DNA of 64,000 bases from an uncultured Aquimarina sp. (GTDB lineage Bacteria > Bacteroidota > Bacteroidia > Flavobacteriales > Flavobacteriaceae), in NCBI RefSeq assembly GCF_947500065.1, contig NZ_CANMQT010000003.1:186001-250000 (forward strand), read 5' to 3'. This document shows positions 1-9,972 of this stretch, in pieces (positions within the stretch are counted from its first letter, which is position 1; the number at the start of each line of letters is the position of its first letter). The notes below the pieces were generated by a model. The model was not told where the DNA came from. It saw only the letters and a list, made by a program, of their open reading frames with translations, and did no database searches. Made by a program: the position numbers and the translations under genes.

Positions 1-1660
1 TAATGTTATCAATATCAGAAACGGCAATAAGGCCACTATCCCCTGATAAAACAGTATAGGTAAAATCTATTTCTGTGGAACTTTCGAATTCATTATAGTT
101 AGCCACTCTGGGTATTCCACCAATTGTAAAAGGTATTGAACCGTTGAAACCGTCTTCCGCAATATTTTCGGCAAAGGTGACTCTTATTATAATATTATCT
201 CCTTCGATTGCCGTTCCGGGTATTGAACTATTGCTAGAAATTAAGGCACTATCAATACTAGGTGCAGTTGTATCAACCAGCACTGATCCAGTTACAGAAG
301 AAAATGATGCATCTACGTATGGATTCCCAACATTATCTAGTAATAGGCCATTAGTAATATTAATATTGTCAGCAGGTAATGCCATAACAATACCATTATC
401 TCCTGATACAACTGTATATACAAATTCTGCTTCTGTTGCAGATAATAGGCCATTAAAACTTGCGATTTTAGAAACACCTCCTATTGTAAAAGGAACTGTT
501 CCTGTAAAACTGTTGTTTGTAACATCTTCAGAAAAGGTAGCCTTCAATTTTATGATGCGTCCTGCATTGGCAGGTTGAGTAGATGAACTACTTGAAATTA
601 GTAGATTATTAATACTAGGTGATTCAGTGTCTACTATAATACTAGCTCCACTTACAGAAGAAATTGGAGCATCAACATAAGAATTTCCATTAGCATCATT
701 TAATGAACCTGTTGTAATTACAATAGAATCTGTTCCTAGTACGACTACAGGACCATTATCTCCAGATACAATTTGATATTCAAATTCTATTAGAGATCCG
801 GATAAAAATATATAATCTGCAGACCGTGAAACTCCTCCTATTTTAAAAGGGATATGGCCCACAAAAGAATTATCGGTAGCTGGTTCAGAAAATACAGCTG
901 ATATTCTTATTTTATCTCCTTCTAAGGCTAATCCCGGTATAGCGCTATCACTGGAAACAGATACAAAACGAATAATAGGTATTGTATCCACTATAACCAT
1001 TCCGCTTACAGAATTAAATGAGGCACCTGCATATTGGTTTCCTAAGTTATCCTCAAGTGAACCAGTAGTAATTGTAATAGCATTGGTATTTAATACAGAT
1101 ACAGTACCATTTTCTCCGGCAGCAACCACATATTCGAATGTCGCAGTACTCCCAGATACACTGATGAAACTAGCGGTACGTGAAACACCACCAATTGTTA
1201 AAGGAACTGAACCCATAAAGGAATTATCAATCAGATCTTCAGAAAAAGTTACTGTTACTATTATACTTTCTCCATCTATGACAATATTAGTATCACTGCC
1301 TGATAATGTAGTACTTAGGATTATTGGTGTCGTATCAACTATTACTATACCACTTACGGAGTTAAAAGCCGTATCAGCATATGAATTTCCTGCAACATCA
1401 TCTAATGAGCCAGATGTAGCTGTAATTATATCAGTATCTAATACTGAGACTGGACCATTTTCTCCAGCTACAATTGAATAATTGAATATTGCCGTTGTTC
1501 CAGAAACTTCTGTAAAACTAGCAGTTCGGGTTTCACCGTCTATTGTAAATGGAATATAACCCTGGAAAGAATTATTAATAACTATTTCGGGAAAATTAAC
1601 AGTAATTATTACATTATCACCTGCAGCTTTTCTTCCTGATTGATTTGCAGAATCAGTAGA
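1..1660 (-). repeat. Tandem Ig-like repeat array, unit about 350-360 bp
   Basis: The PFTIGG-type core recurs at residues 454, 570, 688, 807 and 927 of the adhesin (coding triplets ending near 1552, 1204, 850, 493 and 133). Spacing is 116, 118, 119 and 120 residues. The DNA copies have diverged, so this is an old protein-level repeat, and it continues past the left edge. Confidence 0.85.
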
Positions 1661-2911
1661 AATTACTGCATTTGATATTGCAGGTATAATACCATCAATA
1701 TAGGTATTTGTAGTAATAGGGAAACTATAATTTAAATTTGCGGGTACATTATTAGAACTACTAACAATAGAACCTCCATTCGTACCCATAAAAGTTAAAG
1801 TCAGCTGACTTTCTGGATCTAGTGCTACTACAGTGTATTCAAAGGTTAAGGTCGAAGTTCCTGTTCCCGTAGCATAAGATGCTTGTCTCATTCCTGATGG
1901 TGTTAATCCTAATGATAAACTAGGAGTACCTCCTGTAAGATCTACATCAACATTTTGGTTAAAAGTAACCGTAAATGTTGCTTTTTCGCCAATACCATTA
2001 GTTGTGCTAAATTCATTTATTGCCGAAATTGTTAAAGGAGTTGCATTTGTAAAAGAGATAGTATCTATATGACCTCTATCTTCTAAGGCACTTCCTGTAC
2101 CATCTTTTGAGTATCTCCATTCTATGGTATTTGTATAAGCTGTAAGATTTATTGTTTTTGTTGCCCAAGCTACGTTACCAGAGATTTGTTCATCTAAAAC
2201 ACCATTTACATACACTTGCAAAAAATCATTGGCTTCTGATGAAACTCTCCAGTCAAAAATAACTTGACTTTTGCCTGATACTGTTGTAGAAAATGAAGAT
2301 ATTTGATTGTCTGTAATAGTTCCAGAAGTTGCGGCATCTGTGCCGTCATTTGACCAAGCTCCATTAGACCCCCAAAAAGGTTTTGTACCTCCAGTTGTGA
2401 ATGTTTCAGTAGTATTTTCTACAGCATTAGCTATTGTTGTGTTGGCGTATTTGTATTGATAGAATAGATTCATGTTAAATGAATTCGAACCTATAGTTTG
2501 ATTAGCAGTTGTGAATACATCTTCTATGGGATTCACAAAACTATAATTGCCAGATGTTTGTAATCTAGAGTCATCTCCACTACCATACACACAGTTATCG
2601 TCAATGACAGAGTCATCTTCCCAAGCATCGATACGTCCTATGATCTCTGTTGCAGCGGTATTACTTTGATTACGTACAGCATAGTTTCCCGTTTGAGTTG
2701 CAGCACTACTAGAACTTTTTGCAACACAGCCTGAAGCTGTTTCTACTGTATTTACATTATCTCTAATCCATCCAAGCCAAGCATATTCTTCTTCTCCAAA
2801 TTCGTTATTATCATTTGCGTAAAATGATGTTATTCTACTTTCATAATCAATATTTTGAGCAAAAATATATGATGAAAAAAGTAAAAATAGTGATAGTAAT
2901 GTTCTTCTCAT
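1..2911 (-). CDS. Giant secreted repeat adhesin, N-terminal part (runs off left edge)
   Basis: The reading frame is open from the ATG at 2911 to the window edge, 970 codons without a stop; the C-terminus is outside. It begins with a signal peptide (MRRTLLSLFLLFSSYIFAQ). About 170 residues that I do not recognise follow. A jelly-roll/MAM-like segment comes next (roughly residues 170-290, with FDWRVSSEANDFLQVYVNG and a WRYSKDG motif). After about residue 300 come Ig-like repeats of the bacterial SWM/Big type: one divergent copy, then at least five copies of 116-120 residues, each with a PFTIGG core, a DNxGNxY motif and a closing VDT linker. This suggests an extended cell-surface stalk, likely with a T9SS tail outside the window. 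The adhesin role is inference; signal peptide and repeats are seen directly. Confidence 0.85.
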   Translation of the reverse strand, partial: MRRTLLSLFLLFSSYIFAQNIDYESRITSFYANDNNEFGEEEYAWLGWIRDNVNTVETASGCVAKSSSSAATQTGNYAVRNQSNTAATEIIGRIDAWEDDSVIDDNCVYGSGDDSRLQTSGNYSFVNPIEDVFTTANQTIGSNSFNMNLFYQYKYANTTIANAVENTTETFTTGGTKPFWGSNGAWSNDGTDAATSGTITDNQISSFSTTVSGKSQVIFDWRVSSEANDFLQVYVNGVLDEQISGNVAWATKTINLTAYTNTIEWRYSKDGTGSALEDRGHIDTISFTNATPLTISAINEFSTTNGIGEKATFTVTFNQNVDVDLTGGTPSLSLGLTPSGMRQASYATGTGTSTLTFEYTVVALDPESQLTLTFMGTNGGSIVSSSNNVPANLNYSFPITTNTYIDGIIPAISNAVISTDSANQSGRKAAGDNVIITVNFPEIVINNSFQGYIPFTIDGETRTASFTEVSGTTAIFNYSIVAGENGPVSVLDTDIITATSGSLDDVAGNSYADTAFNSVSGIVIVDTTPIILSTTLSGSDTNIVIDGESIIVTVTFSEDLIDNSFMGSVPLTIGGVSRTASFISVSGSTATFEYVVAAGENGTVSVLNTNAITITTGSLEDNLGNQYAGASFNSVSGMVIVDTIPIIRFVSVSSDSAIPGLALEGDKIRISAVFSEPATDNSFVGHIPFKIGGVSRSADYIFLSGSLIEFEYQIVSGDNGPVVVLGTDSIVITTGSLNDANGNSYVDAPISSVSGASIIVDTESPSINNLLISSSSSTQPANAGRIIKLKATFSEDVTNNSFTGTVPFTIGGVSKIASFNGLLSATEAEFVYTVVSGDNGIVMALPADNINITNGLLLDNVGNPYVDASFSSVTGSVLVDTTAPSIDSALISSNSSIPGTAIEGDNIIIRVTFAENIAEDGFNGSIPFTIGGIPRVANYNEFESSTEIDFTYTVLSGDSGLIAVSDIDNI

Positions 2912-3081
2912 AGATTTGGTTTTTTTATGATAGTTACTTAATAAATTTATTGAGTATTTCTTGATGGGACATATCTGTGTCCAAATTGTTATGTAAGTAT
3001 ATCATTAAACAAAAAGAAAAGCTAGTTTTACAGGTATGATATTTCTAGTACTTCCTCATTAAGTAATTGATAGAAAGATTT

Positions 3082-4521
3082 TTATGAGTAGTGTTCTTTT
3101 ATTGCACCTGTGACTAATGATTTTAAATCGATCCGATTTTTGACACCAAACTTTTGAAAGATATTGCTAATATGTGTTTTTACTGTACTTAAAGAAATAA
3201 AGAGTTTTTTAGCAATCTCATTATTGGATAACCCTTCATAAATACATTCTAAAACTTCTAATTCCTTTAATGTAAGAGGTGTTTCTGAAAATTCATTTTT
3301 TTTGAGAAAAATAAAATATGGATCTTGACTTTTGATTTGAGATTTTGTAATACTTATTTCTTCTTCAAGTGCGCTTATTTTTTTTTCATTTTCATCAGCC
3401 TTAGTTTTCATTCTAAAAGTGATGGCATAAGTAAAGACTAACATATCTATAGCGCTACCAATTTTAACAATTTTATCTTCTCCAGTAACGGGCCACCATC
3501 CAAATCCATAACCTATAAAATAATATAGTCCTAAAGGCATCAGTATTAAATACCCAATAACGTAAAATTTAGCATAAGCATTTTCTTTCCAATAATAGAT
3601 TCCTATAATCCATAATACTAACATCGTGCAAATACCTAAAGAATCTGCAATTGCTACAATTTTAAAATTATCAATTATTGAAAAAGAGAAATAAGCGATT
3701 GCTAATAATATAGGGAAACTATAAGAGAACTTAACAAAGGATGGCATCCGTTTCTTTAGGCCAAGAAAATGGATAGAGAAAGCAAGTAAGCATATCTCCT
3801 CAATTACATGAAAGACAAGTTCTATTTCTCCTAAATTTATAAAAGGCCTAAGTAAATGAGGTAATGTTCCATCAAACATAAGTAAATTGAACATTAATGT
3901 AAATAAAAACCCAAAGTAATAGAGATAGTACGGGTTTTTGAACTTAAAGAAGTAGAATAGGTGAATTAGTAAAACAATCAATGAAATACCATAGAAAAAA
4001 CTTAAATAAATGAGAGAAGTTGTATTATTAGTATTGAAAGTCTTTTCAGATACAATTTTTAAAGGAAAGTTTGCTCCCTTAGGAAAGCTTACTTTCATAT
4101 AATATGTGTTTTTCAGATCATCATGGTTAATAACAAAAGAGGGAAATTTATAGTTAAATGCTAATTCATCTTTCACTACGATATTTCCAGTTTTTGAAAC
4201 ATATCGAAGTTTATCATTAACCAAACTATATAGCTCTATATAATCAATATTGTGTGTAGGTACGTATACTACAGCTCGGTCAGGAAAACCAGTTGGATCT
4301 ATATTTAGACGGAACCAATAAGTACCATTTTCAATCCCAAAGCTGTTACTTGATGGCATCTCTAAAAAATCTTCATCAAGAATATTTTGCAAATTAGTAT
4401 CTTGATTATTATCGTGATGATAAGATAGATCAAATGTTTGAAAAGCAAATACTGGATTAAAACTAATTAATAAAAATAGAGATATTCCAAACAAGAATGA
4501 GTGCCTATTATTTATGAGCAT
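3082..4521 (-). CDS. 7TM-DISM membrane receptor fused to a LuxR-type HTH
   Basis: 479 residues. A signal peptide (1-26) precedes an extracellular domain of about 130 residues resembling the 7TMR-DISM extracellular type 2 domain (FRLNIDP and YYMKVSFP strands). Seven hydrophobic helices follow at about 170-375, then a short coiled coil ([14 protein letters not shown]), then a LuxR/GerE helix-turn-helix at about 412-470 ([34 protein letters not shown]). It therefore couples an outer ligand-binding domain directly to DNA binding, with no kinase. It lies downstream of nothing obvious and upstream of the giant adhesin on the same strand, 170 bp away, so the adhesin is a plausible target; that link is inference. 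Confidence 0.88.
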   Translation of the reverse strand: MLINNRHSFLFGISLFLLISFNPVFAFQTFDLSYHHDNNQDTNLQNILDEDFLEMPSSNSFGIENGTYWFRLNIDPTGFPDRAVVYVPTHNIDYIELYSLVNDKLRYVSKTGNIVVKDELAFNYKFPSFVINHDDLKNTYYMKVSFPKGANFPLKIVSEKTFNTNNTTSLIYLSFFYGISLIVLLIHLFYFFKFKNPYYLYYFGFLFTLMFNLLMFDGTLPHLLRPFINLGEIELVFHVIEEICLLAFSIHFLGLKKRMPSFVKFSYSFPILLAIAYFSFSIIDNFKIVAIADSLGICTMLVLWIIGIYYWKENAYAKFYVIGYLILMPLGLYYFIGYGFGWWPVTGEDKIVKIGSAIDMLVFTYAITFRMKTKADENEKKISALEEEISITKSQIKSQDPYFIFLKKNEFSETPLTLKELEVLECIYEGLSNNEIAKKLFISLSTVKTHISNIFQKFGVKNRIDLKSLVTGAIKEHYS

Positions 4522-4949
4522 TATATTTGGTCAGTTACAAGCAATCAATATAAATTTCTTTGGTTAAGAAATTTAAAACAACTCTCCAGTTTATTTAGTT
4601 TATGATAGTTAATATAAATTTTAAATAACTATAATAAATCAACTAAAACAGGATGCAGGTAGATTTAACTATCAAATTATTATGGCTAAACTAATGCTTA
4701 ATCTGTTATTAATAAAAAGTAATTCAATTTTTTTTTAAATTTTATAGTAATCTTAAAAACATATCAAATTAAGAAAATATTAAACATAAAATGTGATTAT
4801 CAAAATTTAGTAATCCATAGCAAAAAACTTTTACAAATTGATCTCAGAATATGAGATTACTATTTAATACTGGATAGGTATATCCAATAAAAAATAATTA
4901 TCTCGATTATTTATTTTAATATACATAAGGAATTCATCTATACATTGAC
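4522..4949. other. AT-rich intergenic region, 428 bp
   Basis: It holds the upstream region of the LuxR receptor gene and the downstream region of the M23 gene. I see no convincing ORF, terminator stem or repeat in it. Confidence 0.6.
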
Positions 4950-5639
4950 TTAGTTTTTTCTCACCAATTGGCCTCTTACTGGCTCACCTATTTCTACAAA
5001 TACATTATCTTCATAATAATTTAAAAATTGAATAGGAAGTCCAACACCATTTGAACTATCAGATGTTGTTTGCAAATGATAATGTAAATGTGGTTCAGTA
5101 GAATTCCCGCTATTTCCAACTTTTCCAACTTCCTGACCTTTCTGAATAGTATCTCCTATGGAGACAATTATAGAATTCTTTTTAAAATGTGCCATAAAAG
5201 AAAACTCTCCATTTAAGTGATCAATTATGATATAATTACCAGGAGCTTGTCTTCTATTAAGAGCCCCAGGAATATTATCTTCAATATTATTTTCCATAGC
5301 TATTATTTTTCCATCACCAGGCGCATTTAAACGTTTACCAAAACAATAATAATCTTCATTTTGAGTACCATCGCCAGTAAAAGAAGTCCTGTTTACTATT
5401 TGAAGAATGTCCATAGCATATCGCTCATTACGATTATTAAAATGTTGATTCTGTACAACTGATCTTCCTCCCCAAACTACATACCATTCGTTTTCAAAAG
5501 GCAATTCTAAAGCTGTTTTTGTTTGGTAATTCAAAAAATTATCTTCTTCAGCTTGTCCTTCATCTCCTATTAAAGTATCAGTACAAGAGCTCAATAATAA
5601 AATCAATAAAAAAGAAAAAATATAGGTTATAAGTTTCAT
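4950..5639 (-). CDS. M23 family metallopeptidase lipoprotein
   Basis: 229 residues with a lipoprotein signal (LILLLSSC, lipidated Cys19). The C-terminal LytM/M23 domain shows the HLHYH signature (EPHLHYHLQ) and the GDTIQKGQEVGKVGNSGNS run that precedes it in M23 enzymes. The first metal site is of the QRYAxDF-like subtype (NERYAMDI), with a His (NQHF) a few residues upstream rather than the usual HxxxD. It probably cleaves peptidoglycan cross-links, or bacterial cell-wall peptides outside the cell. The stop is 5 bp from the downstream end of the barrel gene at 5645, so these two genes probably form an operon, with the barrel gene first. Confidence 0.87.
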   Translation of the reverse strand: MKLITYIFSFLLILLLSSCTDTLIGDEGQAEEDNFLNYQTKTALELPFENEWYVVWGGRSVVQNQHFNNRNERYAMDILQIVNRTSFTGDGTQNEDYYCFGKRLNAPGDGKIIAMENNIEDNIPGALNRRQAPGNYIIIDHLNGEFSFMAHFKKNSIIVSIGDTIQKGQEVGKVGNSGNSTEPHLHYHLQTTSDSSNGVGLPIQFLNYYEDNVFVEIGEPVRGQLVRKN

Positions 5640-5644
5640 GAGTT

Positions 5645-6364
5645 CTAAAATTTATAGATGATACCAAGGTTTAATTGATGTTGTAATTCTCTATATGCAC
5701 TAGGTACTTGAAGTCTCTTATAATTAAAGTTATAAGCTGCTATTATATCAAAGCTATCTAAAAGTTTATAGCCATATTTTAAATTCCATAAAATACTTTG
5801 ATAACGATTGAAGGAATACAGACCTCCATTAACATTAGTAATTCTACCGAACACAAACGGAATAGTAATTTTTGAGGATAGATATTGTTTTTCATTTAGT
5901 TGATATCCAAAGCGACCAGCAATACTAAACTCTTGTTGTAAATCAAAAGAGTCACTGTAATTATAAAAAAAAGAAAAATTTGATCGTGATTGTACCCCTA
6001 CATGTATTGATAAAGAACTTTTATTATAAAGTTGTTTTAAATATGAGAATTCTAAACCTGCTTTTAAAATTTCTGTATTAAAATTTGATAATCTATCAGT
6101 TTTTAATTCCGTTTTCCCTAGGAAATCTAGACCTATTTCAAATATATTTTGAGTTTTACTTCTGCTTTCATAGTTCAATTTGTAAACCATACCGTTATAA
6201 TCGTATCGTGCTACAGGCGCAAGTTCTAGATTTTTTAAAGAACCTAAATTAGCTCCTATAGAAAATTCAAGTCGTTTCTTTTTAGTATTGGTTTCTGTTT
6301 GGGAAAATCCAATTGTATAAGAAAGTATAAAAACTGAAATTAGAAAGAACAGTTTTGTTTTCAT
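5645..6364 (-). CDS. Secreted outer-membrane beta-barrel protein, unknown function
   Basis: 239 residues with a signal peptide (MKTKLFFLISVFILSYTIGFSQ). The mature part alternates polar and aromatic residues in strands of 8-12 residues and ends in a hydrophobic strand with terminal Phe (HQLNLGIIYKF), as expected for an outer-membrane barrel of 8-12 strands. I recognise no specific family. It sits immediately upstream of the M23 lipoprotein, so it may act with it at the cell surface. Confidence 0.7.
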   Translation of the reverse strand: MKTKLFFLISVFILSYTIGFSQTETNTKKKRLEFSIGANLGSLKNLELAPVARYDYNGMVYKLNYESRSKTQNIFEIGLDFLGKTELKTDRLSNFNTEILKAGLEFSYLKQLYNKSSLSIHVGVQSRSNFSFFYNYSDSFDLQQEFSIAGRFGYQLNEKQYLSSKITIPFVFGRITNVNGGLYSFNRYQSILWNLKYGYKLLDSFDIIAAYNFNYKRLQVPSAYRELQHQLNLGIIYKF

Positions 6365-6450
6365 AGAAAGTGAGTTAAGTAAAGAAGAAAATAGAAATTA
6401 AGTTTAGAGAATTCATTTAAGGCTTTTTTCAGAGCCATGGTTGATGGCAG

Positions 6451-7320
6451 TTATTCTGTTCCAAATAAATCTATGAAGATTGGAATTATATTATCACCAC
6501 TAGTGGTTTGATCATGATCTCCATTTCCTTCGATTATAGTAATTTGTTTAGACTCCATAAATTCAATTTCTGATGCCGTAAGTCTACCAACAATTTCGTC
6601 CGTTTTTCCATAAACATATGTGATTTTGGATAAATCTTCAAAAACGTTAAAAAGCTGCGTATACCTATACATTGTAAATCCAGCAATTATTCTGGCAGAA
6701 TTCCTTTCTATTACATCTTCATCTGGAGTTGGAGATACTACAGGGTTGATTCCATTTTCAAAAAATCCAAATCTTCCTTCACTAAGTCCTTCCCATATGA
6801 CTTCATCAATATCTAATCTATTTGCTACAATTAGATATTTATCAGCGACATCTATTCCTTTTTTTGCGATTAGTCCTTGTGTCACTAATCCTCCAAATGA
6901 ACTTCCAAAAACATAAACGGTTCTACCGTCATCTTTGAAATACTTAATAACTTTATACAGCATTTCGATACTTTCAGTATTAAAATTAATAGCCTGATCT
7001 AATGTTATATCATTGTTGTCTAATATGCTTGGATTTAAGGTTTGTGCCTGGTGTACATTTACTGCTAAAAATCCTGTAGATCCCAAGATTTGTATGATTG
7101 CTTCAACATCATCTCTATGAAGTTCATCGTCCGCACCGGATTGTGCATTGACTATTACTATAGGTGCATTTTCATCTCCTTCGAAAACAATTAAATCTTT
7201 AATTTCCTGAGATATTCCAAGATCTGGTTCTACAATAGGAGGTTTCTCATCATCATTAGCACAAGAGAATATAAAGATTGTTACATATAGAACTAGAATT
7301 AAATTAGTTTTTTTGATCAT
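6451..7320 (-). CDS. Alpha/beta-hydrolase-fold lipoprotein
   Basis: 289 residues from the ATG at 7320. A longer frame reaches 7452, but the 7320 start places a clean lipoprotein signal (MIKKTNLILVLYVTIFIFSC, Cys20) at the N-terminus, so I prefer it. The GxSxG nucleophile elbow is GSSFG (Ser141) and a late GDHDQT supplies the probable catalytic His; an Asp in the YGKTDEIVG loop could complete the triad. The substrate is unknown. The gene diverges from the LytS kinase gene at 7462. Confidence 0.8.
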   Translation of the reverse strand: MIKKTNLILVLYVTIFIFSCANDDEKPPIVEPDLGISQEIKDLIVFEGDENAPIVIVNAQSGADDELHRDDVEAIIQILGSTGFLAVNVHQAQTLNPSILDNNDITLDQAINFNTESIEMLYKVIKYFKDDGRTVYVFGSSFGGLVTQGLIAKKGIDVADKYLIVANRLDIDEVIWEGLSEGRFGFFENGINPVVSPTPDEDVIERNSARIIAGFTMYRYTQLFNVFEDLSKITYVYGKTDEIVGRLTASEIEFMESKQITIIEGNGDHDQTTSGDNIIPIFIDLFGTE

Positions 7321-7461
7321 CCTTGTTGCTTTTTGAAGTAAAAGAACAGAAAAAGACCGTTTAAAAAATAATAATTTGATAAGCGTAGAATATTTATTGA
7401 TGAACGTTGCATGACATTTTAATACAAATAAATTATGCTTTACTTTGCTCAAAACAATTAA

Positions 7462-8487
7462 ATGAATTTATTCAAAACAATAAGAATTGTAGGAGTACAC
7501 CTATTGATCTGGTTATTGAATTATTGGTTTATTGCTATTGGATCGGATTTTAATTGGAATGGTTTTACTTATACTTCTGGTAGTCTAAGGTATGCCTATG
7601 CTTATGGTCTTTTTTTTAATGCCGCCTTATTTTATATGCAAGTATTTTGGTTAGTTCCGAAGATTTATATGCATAATGAAAAGGTGAAATTTTATTTGTT
7701 TTCTATTGTTGTAATACTAGTGATTTCTATTATTGAAACTTACTTTGATCAATTACTTTATGGTTTTTATAAAATAGAAACAGAAGATTTGCTAGGAGGT
7801 TTTATAACTAACGCTATATTTCACATAGTATATAGTATGGCTGGTTTTTACTTTCTTTTTAAATTAGAACACAAAAAATCTGAAAAAATAAAGCAACAAC
7901 TTTTAGAAGAAAGTTACAAAACAGAATTAAAATACTTGAAAGCACAATTGAACCCTCATTTTCTATTTAATGGTATCAATAGTGTCTACCATTTAATTGG
8001 TAAAAATAATGACTTAGCTAAAGATACTTTACTCCAATTTTCAGAGCTACTACGTTATCAATTATATGAAAGTGGAACTACCATTTTGTTAGAAAAAGAA
8101 CTTGATTATGTATCACAATATATCAAAATCGAAGAAACCAGAAGAGGGTCTGATATCCAACTAGAGTATACTATAGATTTTGAAAATTCCACCAGAAGAA
8201 TAGCTCCTTTATTATTAATTCCATTTATAGAAAATGCATTTAAACATTGTAGTAATCATAACGATAGTGTTATGAATACGATTTATATAAAAATTATAGA
8301 AAAAGGAGGTACGCTAACATTACATATTACGAATAGTTTTGATAATTTAATTTCTGAAAAACCCATAGGTGGAATTGGATTAAATAATGTAAAAAGACGA
8401 ATGGCATTATTATATCCAGATAAATACCAATTAGATATTAGAAAGGAAAAAAACAATTTTGTTGTTGATTTGACCATTATGCTATAA
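7462..8487 (+). CDS. LytS-type sensor histidine kinase (pair 1)
   Basis: 341 residues. Four transmembrane helices occupy about 10-135, followed by a short coiled coil and a His_kinase (PF06580) domain whose phosphoacceptor is His166 in AQLNPHFLFN. The N-box is PFIENAFKH and the G-box GGIGLNNVKRR. There is no separate extracellular sensor domain, so sensing is probably through the membrane segment. It is transcribed with the LytTR regulator 10 bp downstream. This is one of five such pairs in the window. Confidence 0.92.
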   Translation: MNLFKTIRIVGVHLLIWLLNYWFIAIGSDFNWNGFTYTSGSLRYAYAYGLFFNAALFYMQVFWLVPKIYMHNEKVKFYLFSIVVILVISIIETYFDQLLYGFYKIETEDLLGGFITNAIFHIVYSMAGFYFLFKLEHKKSEKIKQQLLEESYKTELKYLKAQLNPHFLFNGINSVYHLIGKNNDLAKDTLLQFSELLRYQLYESGTTILLEKELDYVSQYIKIEETRRGSDIQLEYTIDFENSTRRIAPLLLIPFIENAFKHCSNHNDSVMNTIYIKIIEKGGTLTLHITNSFDNLISEKPIGGIGLNNVKRRMALLYPDKYQLDIRKEKNNFVVDLTIML

Positions 8488-8497
8488 GAAACAAAAA

Positions 8498-9169
8498 ATG
8501 AAAAGAATTAACTGTTTAATTATTGATGACGAACCGATAGCTCGAGAAGCTATCGCTGAGTATTGTACAGCGTTTTCATTTTTAAATATTGTTGCACTGT
8601 GCAAAAATGCTTTGCAAGCAAATCAATATCTACAAACACATCAAATTGATTTAATTTTTTTAGATATCAATATGCCTTTATTATCCGGAATAGATTGGCT
8701 AAAAGACATAAAAGATTCTCCATTAATAATTATGACAACCGCTTATTCTGAATATGCCTTAGAAAGTTTTTCATATGATGTAATAGATTATTTAGTAAAG
8801 CCCATTTCATTTGAACGTTTTCTGCAATCAATTAATAAAGTCAATAGGTATTGTGAAAACGAAACTTCAAAAGAGGTGCTATTTATTAAAAGTGAGAAAC
8901 AGCTTAAAAAGGTTAATATAGATAATATATTGTTTGTGGAAGCAATGCAGAATTATATTAAAATCGTAACATCCGAACAATCCATAACCGTTCATATGTC
9001 TTTAAAGACGATTAAAGAATTATTACCAGATTATTTTATACAAACTCATAAGTCTTATGTAGTATCAAAATATAAAGTAGATGAAATTGTAGGGAATCAA
9101 GTTATTATTAAGGATTATAAAATCCCTATCAGTGTCCGTTTAAAAAAAGAAGTATTAGGTAGTTTTTAA
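8498..9169 (+). CDS. LytTR-family response regulator (pair 1)
   Basis: 223 residues. The receiver domain (1-120) has acidic residues DDE at 10-12, phosphoacceptor Asp56 (LIFLDINMP) and the conserved Lys in YLVKP. The C-terminal LytTR DNA-binding domain (about 125-223) contains FVEAMQNYIKI and QTHKSYVVSKYKVDEI. It is the partner of the kinase just upstream. The target promoter is unknown; the two membrane-protein genes downstream are candidates. Confidence 0.93.
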   Translation: MKRINCLIIDDEPIAREAIAEYCTAFSFLNIVALCKNALQANQYLQTHQIDLIFLDINMPLLSGIDWLKDIKDSPLIIMTTAYSEYALESFSYDVIDYLVKPISFERFLQSINKVNRYCENETSKEVLFIKSEKQLKKVNIDNILFVEAMQNYIKIVTSEQSITVHMSLKTIKELLPDYFIQTHKSYVVSKYKVDEIVGNQVIIKDYKIPISVRLKKEVLGSF

Positions 9170-9549
9170 TCATATTATTTTATTTGTATCTGCAACTATC
9201 TGTGAGTTTATTCTGTAAACACACCATCTCAATATTTATATCCTAAATTCATCAAGTTTTTAACTCAGACTTTTTTTATTTTTTCAAAATTTCTTTAAAA
9301 ATGTAATGATTTGCTTCTATAAATAAATATAGAAGCATATTACCTTAAGTATCTACACAACTGGTTCTATAGTGTATACGTACCCTTCATAAACCTGTTA
9401 CATCAAGAAAAAATACAGCTAAAGAATAAATATCACAATTCAAAAGCCTTTTACGATGATTGAAGCTAAAGTTGTTTCATTTTCATTCTAGTAATCGAAT
9501 ATTTGATCATCGATTAATCAAAATCTAACTTTTTCTAAATAACTAAAAT
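9170..9549 (+). other. Intergenic region, 380 bp, with one stem-loop
   Basis: The region separates kinase/regulator pair 1 from the ABA4-like gene. It holds one clear stem-loop (described separately) and presumably the promoter for the downstream genes. I see no ORF. Confidence 0.6.
9312..9337 (+). terminator. 10-bp perfect stem-loop after LytTR pair 1
   Basis: Arms TGCTTCTATA (9312-9321) and TATAGAAGCA (9328-9337) with the loop AATAAA. It is AT-rich and lacks a good T-run, so it may be a weak terminator or an operator-like dyad. Confidence 0.4.
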
Positions 9550-9972
9550 ATGACTCCAGCAGCAATTTTTTCCATAGCAGGTATGATCACTATGCCTATG
9601 TGGATACTAATGATTTTTTTTCCAAAATGGAAAGTAACCAAATTCTTGATTGATTTTAAAGTAATCCCTTTAGTACTGTCATTACTATATGTGATTCATA
9701 TTTTTCAAGCTATACAAATAGGAGGGATGATGGATTTTGGAAGCCTAACATCTGTTATGGCATTGTTTACAGAAGAAAATGCCGCTTTGGCTGGCTGGAT
9801 ACACTATCTCGCTTTTGACCTTATCGTAGGTATGTGGATGCTAGATCAAAATAAGAAACTTGAGCTTCATCAATTAATAATGGCTCCTTGTTTGTTCGCA
9901 ACATTTATGTTCGGTCCTCTTGGTTTTTTGCTTTTTAAGATTATTAAAACTATTAAACAAAAACAGTCATGA
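9550..9972 (+). CDS. ABA4-like family integral membrane protein
   Basis: 140 residues with four hydrophobic helices. The N-terminal pattern (a PMWILMIFFPKW segment, then a VIPLVLSLLYVIHI helix), the central AGWIHYLAFDLIVGMWM motif and the C-terminal FGPLGFLLFKI match the DUF4281/ABA4-like family, whose plant member is needed for neoxanthin synthesis. The bacterial function is not established. The stop overlaps the start of the next gene by 4 bp (ATGA), so the two are translationally coupled. Confidence 0.75.
   Translation: MTPAAIFSIAGMITMPMWILMIFFPKWKVTKFLIDFKVIPLVLSLLYVIHIFQAIQIGGMMDFGSLTSVMALFTEENAALAGWIHYLAFDLIVGMWMLDQNKKLELHQLIMAPCLFATFMFGPLGFLLFKIIKTIKQKQS

Noticed and set aside
144..1481. 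Plus-strand frames inside the adhesin gene (144-578 and 1083-1481)
   Set aside because: They are antisense to a 970-codon open frame with a signal peptide and clear repeats, and the two resemble each other only because the repeats do.
1..1660. CRISPR-like or short direct repeats
   Set aside because: The period is about 350-360 bp and the similarity is at protein level, so it is a domain repeat.
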